From positions 1 to 64,000 of the forward strand of contig NZ_WJIB01000005.1 in assembly GCF_019400745.1 (NCBI RefSeq): a stretch of 64,000 nucleotides of DNA, given 5' to 3'. Shown in pieces: positions 24,310 to 33,662 of the stretch. The notes beneath the pieces were generated by a model, which was given only the letters and a program-made list of their open reading frames with translations, searched no databases and was not told where the DNA came from. The DNA is from Cohnella sp. CFH 77786. Lineage in GTDB: Bacteria > Bacillota > Bacilli > Paenibacillales > Paenibacillaceae. How positions within the stretch are numbered: position 1 is the first letter of the stretch; each line of letters starts with the position of its first letter. Position numbers and translations under genes: made by a program.

Positions 24310-25074
24310 ATGCTAGCCATCGATTTGTCGGGCAGAACCGCGCTTGTCACGGGGGCGGCCGGCCAGCTCGGCCGCGTCATGATCCGCACGCTCGCGCGGG
24401 CGGGGGCGGATGTCGTCATCCATTATCAGAGCAGCGGGAAGAAAGCTGCGGAGCTTCTGGAAGAAGTGAGGGGCATGGGGCGCCGCGGCATGATCGTGCA
24501 AGCCGACGTCACGAACCGGGAGTCGGTCGCGGAGATGAAGCGCAAGACGGCGGAACAGCTCGGACACGTCGACATCGTGGTGGCGAACGCGGTGATCCAG
24601 TATCAATGGACTTCGGTGCTCGAGCAGCCGCCGCAAGACTACGAGAGCCAATTCGAGTCATGCGTCATGCAAAATGTGTACTTGGCTCAGATTTTCGTGC
24701 CGGACATGATCGGCAAGAAATACGGGCGGATGATCGGCATCAATACCGAATGCTCGATGCAGAACTTCAAGACGCAGTCGGCATACGTGGCCGGCAAACG
24801 AGGGATGGACGGCGTCTACCGCGTGCTGGCCAAGGAAGTCGGAGAGCATGGCATCACCGTCAACCAAGTGGCCCCGGGCTGGACGATCAGCGACCGGGAC
24901 CGCGAGAACAACGCCGAACGCAGCGAAGCGTACGAGCGCTCGGTGCCGTTGGGTCGGCGAGGAACCGATCAGGAGATCGCGAACGTGGTTGCGTTCCTGG
25001 CCTCGGACCTCGCGAGCTTCATCACGGGCGCATACGTGCCGGTCAACGGCGGCAACGTGATGCCGGCGATATAA
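24310..25074 (+). CDS. short-chain dehydrogenase/reductase (SDR)
   Basis: 254 residues, classical SDR. The NAD(P)-binding TGAAGQLG is at ~15-22, VVANAVIQ replaces the usual NNAG, and the catalytic YVAGK (Tyr/Lys) is at ~160, after an N-T-E-C-S strand. The C-terminal ASDLASFITGAYVPVNGG is typical of 3-oxoacyl-reductase-like members. GGGGAGAAGGGGG precedes the ATG. Substrate unknown. It lies just right of the IS1595 remnant, where GC content returns to normal. Confidence 0.85.
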   Translation: MLAIDLSGRTALVTGAAGQLGRVMIRTLARAGADVVIHYQSSGKKAAELLEEVRGMGRRGMIVQADVTNRESVAEMKRKTAEQLGHVDIVVANAVIQYQWTSVLEQPPQDYESQFESCVMQNVYLAQIFVPDMIGKKYGRMIGINTECSMQNFKTQSAYVAGKRGMDGVYRVLAKEVGEHGITVNQVAPGWTISDRDRENNAERSEAYERSVPLGRRGTDQEIANVVAFLASDLASFITGAYVPVNGGNVMPAI

Positions 25075-25095
25075 GCAAGCTCGCAACGACCGTCG

Positions 25096-25776
25096 TTATG
25101 CCGGCATCGGACGTTTGAAGAAAGCGACGACGTCGTTGCCTCTCGGCACGACGGAGACGAGCTCCCAGCCGTACCGGCCCCAATCGGCCAAGACCTGGTC
25201 CAGCGTCCAGCTGTATCTTTGTCCGTCATCTGCGGGATGCAAGGCATCCGCGATCGCGATGTCGGACGCGTATTCCCAACGGATCCCTGCGGCTTTCGGA
25301 TCGTCCGGGCCGGGGAGCCGTTCTTCCGGGAGGTCCCATCTGACGCGGGTTGCGGCGCGGGACAGCGCCTCCAGGATGGCGTCCCTGTCCACGGCCTCCA
25401 TGGGCAGGAGGCGGGGCGCACGGGGCAAGCGGAACGATTTATGGGAATGGTAGACCTGCAAAATCATCGTCCCGAGCGGGGTTCCGTCCCCGTGACGGAC
25501 GACGTACCACGCGCAGCGTTCCCTTTCCTCCGGGGGGCCCCAGGATTCCACCGAGTTGGCTCGATTGAAGCCGCCTTTGACGAGATAACCTTCCGCGGTC
25601 AGATGTTCGATCACGGGGGTCATGAAGTGATGGATCCACACGCCGTAGGCGCGGTCTCCGAATTTCTCGAACATCTCCGCGAGTTCATCTTTCTTGTCTT
25701 CAAGGACGGTTCTCCACGAAGCGTTTAGAATGGGGTCGACCGAACGGACGAGGGATGCGATAAGGGATGGGGTCAT
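25096..25776 (-). CDS. conserved hypothetical protein divergent from a TetR regulator
   Basis: 226 residues, soluble, Trp-rich (ASWRTVLEDKK; GVWIHHF; ERCAWYVVRHGDG; YSWTLDQVLADWGRYGWELV). The C-terminal W-G-R-Y-G-W-E-L-V-S-V-V segment resembles DUF4177-like strands. It may belong to DUF6022, but I am not certain. ATG 25776 follows AAAAGGAGTG; an upstream TTG would start without a site. It is divergently transcribed from the TetR-type gene at 25884, so it is the probable regulated target. Confidence 0.6.
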   Translation of the reverse strand: MTPSLIASLVRSVDPILNASWRTVLEDKKDELAEMFEKFGDRAYGVWIHHFMTPVIEHLTAEGYLVKGGFNRANSVESWGPPEERERCAWYVVRHGDGTPLGTMILQVYHSHKSFRLPRAPRLLPMEAVDRDAILEALSRAATRVRWDLPEERLPGPDDPKAAGIRWEYASDIAIADALHPADDGQRYSWTLDQVLADWGRYGWELVSVVPRGNDVVAFFKRPMPA

Positions 25777-25827
25777 CGTAAGCACTCCTTTTGCTGTTTT
25801 CAATTTAACAACGATAAATTATAATTG

Positions 25828-25836
25828 AACAGTGTT
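25828..25836. promoter_or_regulatory. candidate TetR operator
   Basis: AACAGTGTT is a palindrome lying in the 107-base divergent intergenic region and overlapping a minus-strand TATAAT at 25819-25824 within the same segment. Its position fits repression of both promoters. Confidence 0.4.
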
Positions 25837-25883
25837 AGAATAATGCAGGAATGCGCACGTGTCAACCATAAAGGAGGGAAAAC

Positions 25884-26597
25884 ATGGCAAGAAGACGCAT
25901 TCGCCCCCCCGCGGCCGAGACGGATACGTCAGCTTCGGAGGCGCTTCATACGCCGCTCGACCGTTCGAGGATCATGAACGCGGTCATCCATTTGCTGCAA
26001 ACCGAGGGGCTGGACGCCTTAAGCATGCGCAAAATCGCCGATGCCCTAGGCGTGAAGGCGGCGGCCCTCTATTACCACATCAAGGACAAAGACCAGCTGC
26101 TGCGCGAGTTGGCGGAACGGATCGGCTCGGAGGCGGCGTTTCCGGATTCGGATCTTCCGTGGCAGGAGCAGATCCGGCAATGGGCGATGAACTTCCGGAC
26201 GACGCTCCATCGGTACCGGGACTCGGTGCGGATCATGAACGCCACGTTCGCCGCGAGCCCCCATCGGATGGCGCATATCGAATACCTGTACAAGGTGCTC
26301 GTGGAAGCCGGCTTTCCGGACGCGCAAGTTCCTTGGATGGCGGCCATGCTCAAAAATCAGATTTACGCGTTCGTGGACGAGGAGAGCCGTCTGACCGACC
26401 GTGCGCAGCGGGAGAACGCGGACATGGCCGGACTCGGAGAAGCTCAAGCCCATCGGTTCGAGTCGCTCCCCCCGGACCGATATCCGCATGTAACCAGGCT
26501 GGCCTCCTACGCGACCTCCGTCGAATGGGACCGGGAGTTCCGGTTCGGATTGGACGTCTTGTTGGCCGGTTTCGAATCGAAATGGAAACAAGAGTGA
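25884..26597 (+). CDS. TetR family transcriptional regulator, TetR_C-type
   Basis: 237 residues. The N-terminal helix-turn-helix is at ~30-75 (RIMNAVIHLLQTEGLDALSM; ADALGVKAAALYYHIKDKDQ), with the LYYHIKDKDQLL wording of the tetracycline-repressor branch. The C-terminal ligand/dimer domain covers ~85-225. GGAGGG precedes ATG 25884. It probably represses itself and the divergent gene at 25096. Ligand unknown. Confidence 0.87.
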   Translation: MARRRIRPPAAETDTSASEALHTPLDRSRIMNAVIHLLQTEGLDALSMRKIADALGVKAAALYYHIKDKDQLLRELAERIGSEAAFPDSDLPWQEQIRQWAMNFRTTLHRYRDSVRIMNATFAASPHRMAHIEYLYKVLVEAGFPDAQVPWMAAMLKNQIYAFVDEESRLTDRAQRENADMAGLGEAQAHRFESLPPDRYPHVTRLASYATSVEWDREFRFGLDVLLAGFESKWKQE

Positions 26598-26640
26598 TAT
26601 CTGAAGGTATTTTGATAGAATTGTTGAATATCTTACAAAA

Positions 26641-26675
26641 AGTAGAGGGCTATCTAACAATAGTCCTCTATTCTA
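26641..26675 (+). terminator. terminator of the TetR gene
   Basis: AGAGGGCTAT pairs with ATAGTCCTCT around CTAACA, followed by ATTCTATTT. Confidence 0.7.
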
Positions 26676-26706
26676 TTTAATGAATCGAAGAATGGGGAGG
26701 TAAATC

Positions 26707-29700
26707 ATGCTGAAGAGGCTTCGAAAACGTTTTTTGAGACTCGGATTGGCCGCACTGGTTCTCGCATCCGTCATGCCCGCTTTCCAGCAAGCCGCCTATG
26801 CCGAAAGCACGGTCCTTACGGTTGGCCAAGCGATCGCGAACAACAGCGGAACGGCGACCGTCGAAGGCTTTGTCGTCGCGCATACGACGGGAACCAACGC
26901 GTATGATTTCAACGCACCGTTCGCCAACGACTTCAACCTGGCGTTGGCCGACAGTCCGACCGAACGCTCGGCAGCCCATTTGCTGCCCGTGCAAATTCCG
27001 GCTTCATTCCGCCCCCAATTCGGGCTGCTGAGCAATCCGTCCTTGATCGGTTCGAAAATCCGGGTTACCGGGACGCTGAAAGCCTACTTCTCGGTTCCCG
27101 GACTGCAGAGCCCGACCGCGATCGAGAAAGTTTCTTCCGGCGACCCGAACCCGCCCGAGCAAGTTTCCATTGCGCAAGCCAAAGGACGCCTCGGCCAAAC
27201 CGTGATCCTTCAAGGCGTCGTGACGGCGGACAATTCGGCCGTCGGAGGCGGCAAGCTGTCCACGTACGTTCAGGACGCAACGGGCGGCATCAATCTCTTC
27301 GATCCGGCTCCTCTTGATTTGAAGGAAGGAGATTGGGTCCAAGTTACGGGCGTGATCGCGGATTACAGAGGCCTCGCCGAGATCATGCCGGTTCCTGGCG
27401 GCGTGACCGTTCTCCAATCCGGGCAGCCGCTCCCCGCTCCGCTCCCCGCCACGATCGCGGCGCTGAACGATCCGGCTCAGGCGGAACCGCTCGAAGGCAG
27501 GCTGGTGAAGCTGACCGGCTTCATCCAAAGCGTACCTTCCTCCCCGGCCGGAGGCGGATTTAACGTTTCGCTGATCGATGCGGATTTCAAAGGCATTACG
27601 CTGCGCGTGATGGAAGGCTCCATGGATATCAGCCAGCTGCAGCCAGGCAAATGGTACGAGATCACCGGCATCGCAAGCCAGTACAACAGCTACCAGGTGT
27701 TCCCTCGCAAAGCGGCCGACTTGGTCCTGCTGGAACCGCAGCCGCCAGCTCCCGCCGCTGCCGGCGAGTATTCCTCTATCGTGGAGAGCGTCGTGGACGG
27801 GGATACGATCCATTTGAAAACGCCTGTGCTCGGCACGGATAAGGTGCGGTTCGTCAACATCGATACGCCGGAAACCTACCATACGCCGAAGAACGAGTTG
27901 GATCAGAATCAGCTCGATCACGGGCTGGCCGCCAAGGCCTATATCCATACGCTGCTGAAAGCAGGCGACGAGGTCACGCTCAAAGTCGGCCAAGAGGCCA
28001 CCGACGATTACGGCAGGCTGCTCGCCCAAGTTATCCGCAAATCCGACGGCCTGAACGTGAACCTGGAAATGGTGAAGCAAGGGATGGCGGTTTCCTACTT
28101 CATCTGGCCGATCGGCGACGATTACGAAGTTTACTCGCAAGCCGTGAAGCAAGCGTACGACGCCAAAATCGGCATCTGGAACGAATCGAATCCGCTGCTG
28201 GAGCTGCCCTTCGTCTTCCGCGCGCGGGAGCAAGGCAAAGGCCTGACCCGGTACGTCGGCAATTATTTCACGAAGAAATATGTATCTCCCGAACAATGGG
28301 CAGCCGTCCCGGTGGAAGCGCGCGTGTTTTTCGCATCCCCCGCGGAAGCGGAAGCGAACGGATACCTCCCGCAAGGCGCAACGCAGGAGAACGTCAAGGT
28401 CCAGCTGCTCGGCATGAACGACCTTCACGGGAAGATCGACGTAACGGCCACGGTAAATGGCGTGAAGTACGGCCGCGCCGAATACTGGGCGGCTTATCTG
28501 CGCCAGCGGGAAGCGGCCAATCCGAACACGCTGATCATGCACTCCGGCGATATGGTAGGGGGAAGCTCTCCGGTTTCGGCGCTGCTTCAAGACGAACCGA
28601 CGGTGGATATCCTGAACGCGCTCGGATTCGATGTCGGAACGCTCGGCAACCACGAATTCGACGAAGGCGTGGACGAAATGCTGCGCCTGATCAAGGGCGG
28701 CGACCATCCGAACGGAACGCCGAATTACATGGGAATGAATTTCCCGGTCATCGCCGCGAACGTGGAGTACAAAGACACGGGCGCAACGGTTCTGGATCCG
28801 TATGCGATCAAGGAAATCGGAGGCGTCAAAATCGGATTCATCGGCGTCGTGACGACGGATACCCCGAGCATCGTCATGCCGTCGGGGATCGCGAACGTCC
28901 GATTTACCGACGAAGCCGACGCGGTCAACCAATACGTGCCCGAGCTGAAAGCACAGGGCGTGGAGGCGATCGTCGTTCTGGCTCACGTCCCCGGCAATCA
29001 GGACGGGACGACGGCGACGGGCGAAATCGCGGACCTCGCGAACCGCGTGGACGATGCGGTTGACGTCATCTACGCCGCGCACAATCACGTGAAGCTGAAC
29101 GCCGTCGTGGACCATAAGCTGATCGTGCAGGCGTGGGAGTATGGAGACGCCATCGTAGACGTCGATCTGGAGATCGACCCCGCGACTCATGATATCGTGA
29201 AGAAATCCGCCGAAATCGTCGACGTCGCGCAATCGGGGATCGCGCCGGATGCGGAAGTCGCGGCCATTATGAAGAAGTATGAGGATATGGTCGCTCCCAA
29301 AGTGAACGCTGTCGTCGGAACGAACGAAATCGCCCTCATCAAAGGTTATCCGACGAAAGGCGTTCTCGGCGACAATGCGCTGGGCAACCTGATCGCGGAC
29401 GGCATGAGGTTCGCGATGAACAGCGACTTCGCGCTGATGAACGGCGGCGGCGTCAGGGACAATCTGGACGCCGGCCCGATCACGTGGGGCGAGCTGTTCA
29501 ACATTCAACCGTTCGCGAATACTTTGGTGAAGGTCGACGTGACGGGAGCGCAGTTCGTCGACATTTTGAACGCCATGATCAGCCCGCAATACGGTCCGGA
29601 CTCGTTCGTCGCCGGTGCTCGCTATACGTGGGACACGGCGACGAACAAAGTCGTAAGCTTGAGGCTTGCCAGCGGTCAGCCGGTGGATCCGAACGCCACT

Positions 29701-30624
29701 TATTCGCTCGTCGTCAATAACTTCATGTATAACCAGACCAACGCCAAGTATAAGCTGATCGCGCAATACGGCAAGAACGTGGTGCAAGGTCCGGAAGACG
29801 TCGCGGCGACCGTCGATTTCGTGAAAAGCTTTGCCGCGCCGATCCATTATGAGGCGGAAGGCAGAATCAGCACGGATCTCGCCGCTCCCGTAACCGAAGC
29901 GGCAGTGGACGGCGTCAGCGGCGAAGGCGAGTATAACGCCCAAGACGTGAAAGTGACGCTGACGGCTACGGACGGAACGGGGATCGGCGTCGCAGCTTCG
30001 CAATTCCGGATCGGAGGCGGAGAATGGCAACCGGCGATCGGCGGAACGTTTACGATCACGGCGGAAGGCCGCAATGTCGTCGAATACCGCTCCATCGATC
30101 AAGCCGGCAACGCGGAAACGGCGAAATCGCTGGTGATCCTGATCGACAAGACCGGTCCTTCGATCCAAAATCCGGGCGAGAGGAAGGTTTACCCGTTTGA
30201 GGACGTATCGATTCCGCTGGCCGCATCGGACAGCCTCAGCGGCGTTGACCGGGTTACGGTTACCCTGGATGGCGCTCCAACGGCAAATCCGCTCCGGATC
30301 GCACCCTATGCACTGGCCTTCGGCAGCCATGAAGTGAAGGTAACCGCAGTAGACCGCGCGGGCAACAAGAGCACGCTTGCCTTTACGGTCGTCGTGGCGA
30401 TGGACGTCGCTCATCTGGATGATCTCGTACGGGCAGGGGCGGAAGACGGCAAAATCACAAGCAATGGCGTCATGAACAGCCTTCTGGCGAAGGTCGAATC
30501 GGAGTCGTTCCGCGCGTTGGCGAACGAAGTGAAGGCGCAGTCCGGCAAAAAAATCGACAAGACGTTCGCGGAACTGCTTCTGAAGGCCATCGAACAAATC
30601 ATGAAGACAGAGAAAGCGGCATAA
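26707..30624 (+). CDS. YhcR-like secreted nuclease/5'-nucleotidase, multidomain
   Basis: 1305 residues. Signal peptide 1-35. Residues ~36-345 are OB-fold-like repeats as in YhcR (GRLGQTVILQGVVTADN..., SLIDADFKGITLRV). Residues ~355-495 are a thermonuclease (SNase) domain (SVVDGDTIHL, VRFVNIDTPET, DDYGRLLAQV). Residues ~560-1060 form a two-domain 5'-nucleotidase with metallophosphoesterase motifs (LLGMNDLHGKID, MHSGDMVGGSSP, LGNHEFDEG, AAHNHV). Then Ig/OmpL47-like repeats and a C-terminal FIMAH domain. B. subtilis YhcR is a Ca-dependent sugar-nonspecific nuclease held by sortase; no LPXTG is seen here. Likely scavenges extracellular DNA/RNA to nucleosides. Confidence 0.9.
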   Translation: MLKRLRKRFLRLGLAALVLASVMPAFQQAAYAESTVLTVGQAIANNSGTATVEGFVVAHTTGTNAYDFNAPFANDFNLALADSPTERSAAHLLPVQIPASFRPQFGLLSNPSLIGSKIRVTGTLKAYFSVPGLQSPTAIEKVSSGDPNPPEQVSIAQAKGRLGQTVILQGVVTADNSAVGGGKLSTYVQDATGGINLFDPAPLDLKEGDWVQVTGVIADYRGLAEIMPVPGGVTVLQSGQPLPAPLPATIAALNDPAQAEPLEGRLVKLTGFIQSVPSSPAGGGFNVSLIDADFKGITLRVMEGSMDISQLQPGKWYEITGIASQYNSYQVFPRKAADLVLLEPQPPAPAAAGEYSSIVESVVDGDTIHLKTPVLGTDKVRFVNIDTPETYHTPKNELDQNQLDHGLAAKAYIHTLLKAGDEVTLKVGQEATDDYGRLLAQVIRKSDGLNVNLEMVKQGMAVSYFIWPIGDDYEVYSQAVKQAYDAKIGIWNESNPLLELPFVFRAREQGKGLTRYVGNYFTKKYVSPEQWAAVPVEARVFFASPAEAEANGYLPQGATQENVKVQLLGMNDLHGKIDVTATVNGVKYGRAEYWAAYLRQREAANPNTLIMHSGDMVGGSSPVSALLQDEPTVDILNALGFDVGTLGNHEFDEGVDEMLRLIKGGDHPNGTPNYMGMNFPVIAANVEYKDTGATVLDPYAIKEIGGVKIGFIGVVTTDTPSIVMPSGIANVRFTDEADAVNQYVPELKAQGVEAIVVLAHVPGNQDGTTATGEIADLANRVDDAVDVIYAAHNHVKLNAVVDHKLIVQAWEYGDAIVDVDLEIDPATHDIVKKSAEIVDVAQSGIAPDAEVAAIMKKYEDMVAPKVNAVVGTNEIALIKGYPTKGVLGDNALGNLIADGMRFAMNSDFALMNGGGVRDNLDAGPITWGELFNIQPFANTLVKVDVTGAQFVDILNAMISPQYGPDSFVAGARYTWDTATNKVVSLRLASGQPVDPNATYSLVVNNFMYNQTNAKYKLIAQYGKNVVQGPEDVAATVDFVKSFAAPIHYEAEGRISTDLAAPVTEAAVDGVSGEGEYNAQDVKVTLTATDGTGIGVAASQFRIGGGEWQPAIGGTFTITAEGRNVVEYRSIDQAGNAETAKSLVILIDKTGPSIQNPGERKVYPFEDVSIPLAASDSLSGVDRVTVTLDGAPTANPLRIAPYALAFGSHEVKVTAVDRAGNKSTLAFTVVVAMDVAHLDDLVRAGAEDGKITSNGVMNSLLAKVESESFRALANEVKAQSGKKIDKTFAELLLKAIEQIMKTEKAA

Positions 30625-30636
30625 GCCTTATCTTCG

Positions 30637-30671
30637 GCAAGCAGCCCGGTCATCCCGGGCTGCTTGCTTGT
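30637..30671 (+). terminator. terminator of the YhcR-like gene
   Basis: GCAAGCAGCCCGG pairs with CCGGGCTGCTTGC, then TTGTT. Confidence 0.8.
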
Positions 30672-30767
30672 TCCGGCCGAATCTTCGGGCAATGAAAATA
30701 ATGGAACCCGGAAGGATATCCTAGTACGCAGATCGAACACCCGATGCGAGGAGGAATCCGTTCCGAG

Positions 30768-31664
30768 ATGCGACCGTTCAAGCCGATGTCCCCGATCCGG
30801 GCGGACCGGCTGCCCGAAGGCCCCGAGTGGAGCTACCAGCTCAAATGGGACGGGTACCGTCTCGTTGCCAGCCTGGACCAGGGCACGGTCCGGCTGTATA
30901 CGAAGAACATGCTGCCGGCGAACGAGATGTTTCCGGAAATCGCGGCAGCTTGCTCTAGTCTGCCCGGCTCCCTGCTGCTCGACGGCGAGGCCGTCGTGAT
31001 GGATCCTGAGACGGGCAGGCCGAGCTTTCAGCGCATGCAGCAGCGCAACAAATCGCGCAATGCGGAGGCGATCCTGCGGATGTCGAAGAACCTGCCGGTC
31101 CAGTATATCGTGTTCGACATCCTGCGGATCGGCGAAGAGAACCTGAGGCCGATTCCTTACGAAGAGCGCGATCGCAGGCTGCGCGAGCTGGCCGCCGATT
31201 GGCAAGCTCCGCTGTTCACGACGGACCGTTTCGCGGACGGTGCCGGTCTCTGGAGTTGGGTAGAACGGCACGGCTGGGAAGGCGTCGTCTGCAAGCGGCT
31301 TTCCTCGGCTTACCGGGAAGGCAAGGAGCATCGGGATTGGTACAAACGGAAGCTGGCGCCCGAATTCGACGTCGACATCGTAGGCATTCTTTGGAGAGAG
31401 GGGCGCGTGGCGAGCCTCGTCATGCGGGAGAATGGCGTATACTTCGGGCGCGTGTCGCTCGGGCTGAGCGGCGCGCTGAAGGAGAAGCTTCGGCCCATGG
31501 GCTCGGACGATCCGGCCCATTGCCTGCTGCCGCGCGCGCCGGCCGTCGCGAGGGGAGAACATGTACGCTGGCTCCGGCAACCGTTCGGCGCTCGAGTGAC
31601 CGGGACCGAAATTACGGACGAAGGGATACTCCGCCATCCGAAAATCGTCTCGCTTCACCTATAA
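30768..31664 (+). CDS. ATP-dependent DNA ligase (LigD ligase-domain type)
   Basis: About 298 residues. The nucleotidyltransferase motif I is LKWDGYR (Lys adenylation site, ~28), and motifs LLDGEAVVMDP (~72), YIVFDILRI (~117), EGVVCKRLSSAYREG (~180) and WYKRKLAP (motif V, ~200) follow. The C-terminal OB-fold is ~205-298. This is the stand-alone form of the NHEJ ligase, without polymerase or nuclease domains. ATG 30768 is the conservative start; an in-frame ATG at 30744 adds eight residues overlapping the GAGGAGG site. No ku gene is in the window. Confidence 0.85.
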   Translation: MRPFKPMSPIRADRLPEGPEWSYQLKWDGYRLVASLDQGTVRLYTKNMLPANEMFPEIAAACSSLPGSLLLDGEAVVMDPETGRPSFQRMQQRNKSRNAEAILRMSKNLPVQYIVFDILRIGEENLRPIPYEERDRRLRELAADWQAPLFTTDRFADGAGLWSWVERHGWEGVVCKRLSSAYREGKEHRDWYKRKLAPEFDVDIVGILWREGRVASLVMRENGVYFGRVSLGLSGALKEKLRPMGSDDPAHCLLPRAPAVARGEHVRWLRQPFGARVTGTEITDEGILRHPKIVSLHL

Positions 31665-31677
31665 GTCCGGGAATGTC

Positions 31678-31707
31678 ATCGGTTCGCATGCGCGGCCGAT
31701 TTTTTTT
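31678..31707 (+). terminator. terminator of the ligase gene
   Basis: ATCGG and CCGAT flank an inner CGCATGCG palindrome, followed by eight T. Confidence 0.75.
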
Positions 31708-31794
31708 CGGAAAATAGACTGAATTTCAGGATATTTTAATGCGATTCGTGTATTGTTAAGTTAATTGCACAGTTTTTCCAGGGAGAGGAACTCT

Positions 31795-32415
31795 ATGGAT
31801 TGGTTTAACGTATGGGTGGACAGGGCGGTGGAAGTGACGGGCCTGACCGGTACGACGATACTCGCCGTGACCTTTCCCTTGGCGGTGATTCAAGGCTTTC
31901 TCGGACTTTTTCCTTTCTCTACGCTTATCCTCGTGCACATCACGGCGCTCGGCGTGATCGATGGCCTCATTGCCAGTTGGGCGGCGGGCGCGTTGTCTGC
32001 CATCGTCGTATACCTGGTCTGCAAATTCCTGTTCGCCGAGCGGTTCCGGCGCAAGTGGGGGCATCGGCTCGAGCGGTACGAGAAATGGCAGACGTCCTTC
32101 GACCGGTACGGCATTTGGGCCATCATTCTGCTGCGGACGCTTCCGATCATGCCGAACAACCTCATTTCGTTCATGTCCTCGGTTTCTCCCATCCGGGCGT
32201 CTTCCTACGTTTGGTCATCGGTCATCGGGAACCTGTCGCACATTTGGCTCTTCGGGATCATCAGCTCGAAGCTTGTGTTTCCGGGCATGGATATCAGCCT
32301 GCTGATCGGTACTTACGCGGTGTTCTGTCTCGTGCTGCTGGCTGCCTTCGCGGCGTTCCGGTACCGGGAGCTTCGTTACGGAAGGCACGATAAGGGGGAT
32401 CCGACGGCACTGTGA
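31795..32415 (+). CDS. TVP38/TMEM64 (DedA-superfamily) membrane protein
   Basis: 206 residues with about five hydrophobic segments. The family signature FDRYGIWAIILLRTLPIMPNN at ~103-123 (R-x-x-P-x-x-P-x-N in a re-entrant loop) and ISFMSSVSP after it are visible. DedA/TVP38 proteins are integral membrane proteins implicated in phospholipid scrambling or undecaprenyl-phosphate recycling. ATG 31795 follows GGGAGAGGAA. Alone between the ligase and a convergent AlkA-like gene. Confidence 0.82.
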   Translation: MDWFNVWVDRAVEVTGLTGTTILAVTFPLAVIQGFLGLFPFSTLILVHITALGVIDGLIASWAAGALSAIVVYLVCKFLFAERFRRKWGHRLERYEKWQTSFDRYGIWAIILLRTLPIMPNNLISFMSSVSPIRASSYVWSSVIGNLSHIWLFGIISSKLVFPGMDISLLIGTYAVFCLVLLAAFAAFRYRELRYGRHDKGDPTAL

Positions 32416-32506
32416 AACCGTGATTCCGGCAAAATCCGAAAAGAGGGAGCGTGCGGGAGTGAGCTGGGATTGCCGGCCTGTCAACACAGGCTTTGCATCC
32501 GGGCAC

Positions 32507-33430
32507 CTAGTAGAGCACCTTCCACAAATAGAAAGTCGCATACGACTCCCAGCCGCTCCAGGAGGAGGACAATCGCTTGATTTCCGCGATCGTCGGCTTC
32601 CGGTCCGTTCCGAGCAATCGCTGGATGGCGAGGTGCAGCCCGACGTCGGCGATCGGGAAGGCAGATGGGTACCGCAGGCAGCGCATCGCGACGTAATGGG
32701 CGGTCCAGGGGCCGATGCCGCGGACGGCGGTCAGTATCCGCTCCGCCTCCGCGACGTTGCCGGCTTCCAGCAGCCGATCCTTCGTCAAGCTGCCGTTCGC
32801 GATGAGCGCGGCCGTTTCGATCAGATACTCCGCCTTCTTGACGGTCATTTGCAAGGGCGTGAGGTCCTCCGTCCGCAGGCCGGCAATCCGTTCGGCCGTC
32901 GGGAAGATCCAATGCCGGGCGCCGTCCGCGTCCGCCGCATGCTGACCGAACGACTCGACGAGTCGCCTCTTGAGCGTGTACGCGAAAGTCAAGTTGATTT
33001 GCTGACCGAGGATCGCCCAGCCGATCGCTTCGAACAGATCCGGGACGCCGACCAGCCGGAGACCGGAATAACGTTCGGCGGGGTCGCGGAGCAACGGGTC
33101 GCGGGAAGCCATATCATAAAAAGGAGACAAGTCCGTATCGAGGTCGAACCATTCGGCGATATACCGGACGAGCGGACCCCGAACGGCCGGCAGCCGGGAC
33201 GAGTCAACGCCGTCGATGCGAATGCGAAGCCTTCCGTCTTCTTCGGAACCGATCGTCACGATCGGTTTTTCCTTTTCGACGGGAATGCAGCGGGTGACGG
33301 AGCCGCCGGCGGTCCGGAACAGGCATTCGTTGGAGGAACGGGACAGGTATCCGTGGATTTGGTCGAAGCTGAAGTGTCTGGGGGTATCAAGCAGCAGATC
33401 ATCATGATCGCGATCCATTCGGACAGGCAT
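32507..33430 (-). CDS. alkA: DNA-3-methyladenine glycosylase II (AlkA-like)
   Basis: 307 residues. The helix-hairpin-helix and catalytic region VRGIGPWTAHYVAMRCL (~225-241) followed by AFPIADVGLHLAI carries the catalytic Asp. GWAILGQQINLTFAYTLKRR (~130-150) is the conserved DNA-facing helix of HhH-GPD glycosylases. It excises alkylated purines in base-excision repair. The N-terminal ~110 residues are AlkA_N-like. ATG 33430 follows AAGGAGAG on the minus strand; an upstream in-frame ATG adds 21 unsupported residues. No Ada regulator domain. Confidence 0.85.
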   Translation of the reverse strand: MPVRMDRDHDDLLLDTPRHFSFDQIHGYLSRSSNECLFRTAGGSVTRCIPVEKEKPIVTIGSEEDGRLRIRIDGVDSSRLPAVRGPLVRYIAEWFDLDTDLSPFYDMASRDPLLRDPAERYSGLRLVGVPDLFEAIGWAILGQQINLTFAYTLKRRLVESFGQHAADADGARHWIFPTAERIAGLRTEDLTPLQMTVKKAEYLIETAALIANGSLTKDRLLEAGNVAEAERILTAVRGIGPWTAHYVAMRCLRYPSAFPIADVGLHLAIQRLLGTDRKPTIAEIKRLSSSWSGWESYATFYLWKVLY

Positions 33431-33662
33431 CGGGAACTCTCCTTGGGTGCGTTTCGGTGAATGGCGGAAATTCTTTACTCTGTTGTAACACAAAAGCAGG
33501 CCCGAACGCTTTCGAAATCTTGCGCTCCCATTCGGCGACGGAAGATTGGCCTCGCGGGTGCCCGCGTTTTGGAAAATACGATCCGTTGCGGTAAAATGAG
33601 GACGTTAACGTCGGCGCCAGCCGCCGATCACATTCGCATGACGCGGAATGGAGGAATCATGG

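Noticed and set aside
25350..25728. Plus-strand open frames opposite the Trp-rich unknown gene
   Set aside because: They lack ribosome binding sites and recognisable sequence; the minus-strand gene has AAAAGGAG and a divergent TetR partner.
27004..30597. 1197-codon open frame on the minus strand
   Set aside because: It is antisense to the YhcR-like gene, an artefact of high-GC third positions. It has no domain logic and no ribosome binding site.
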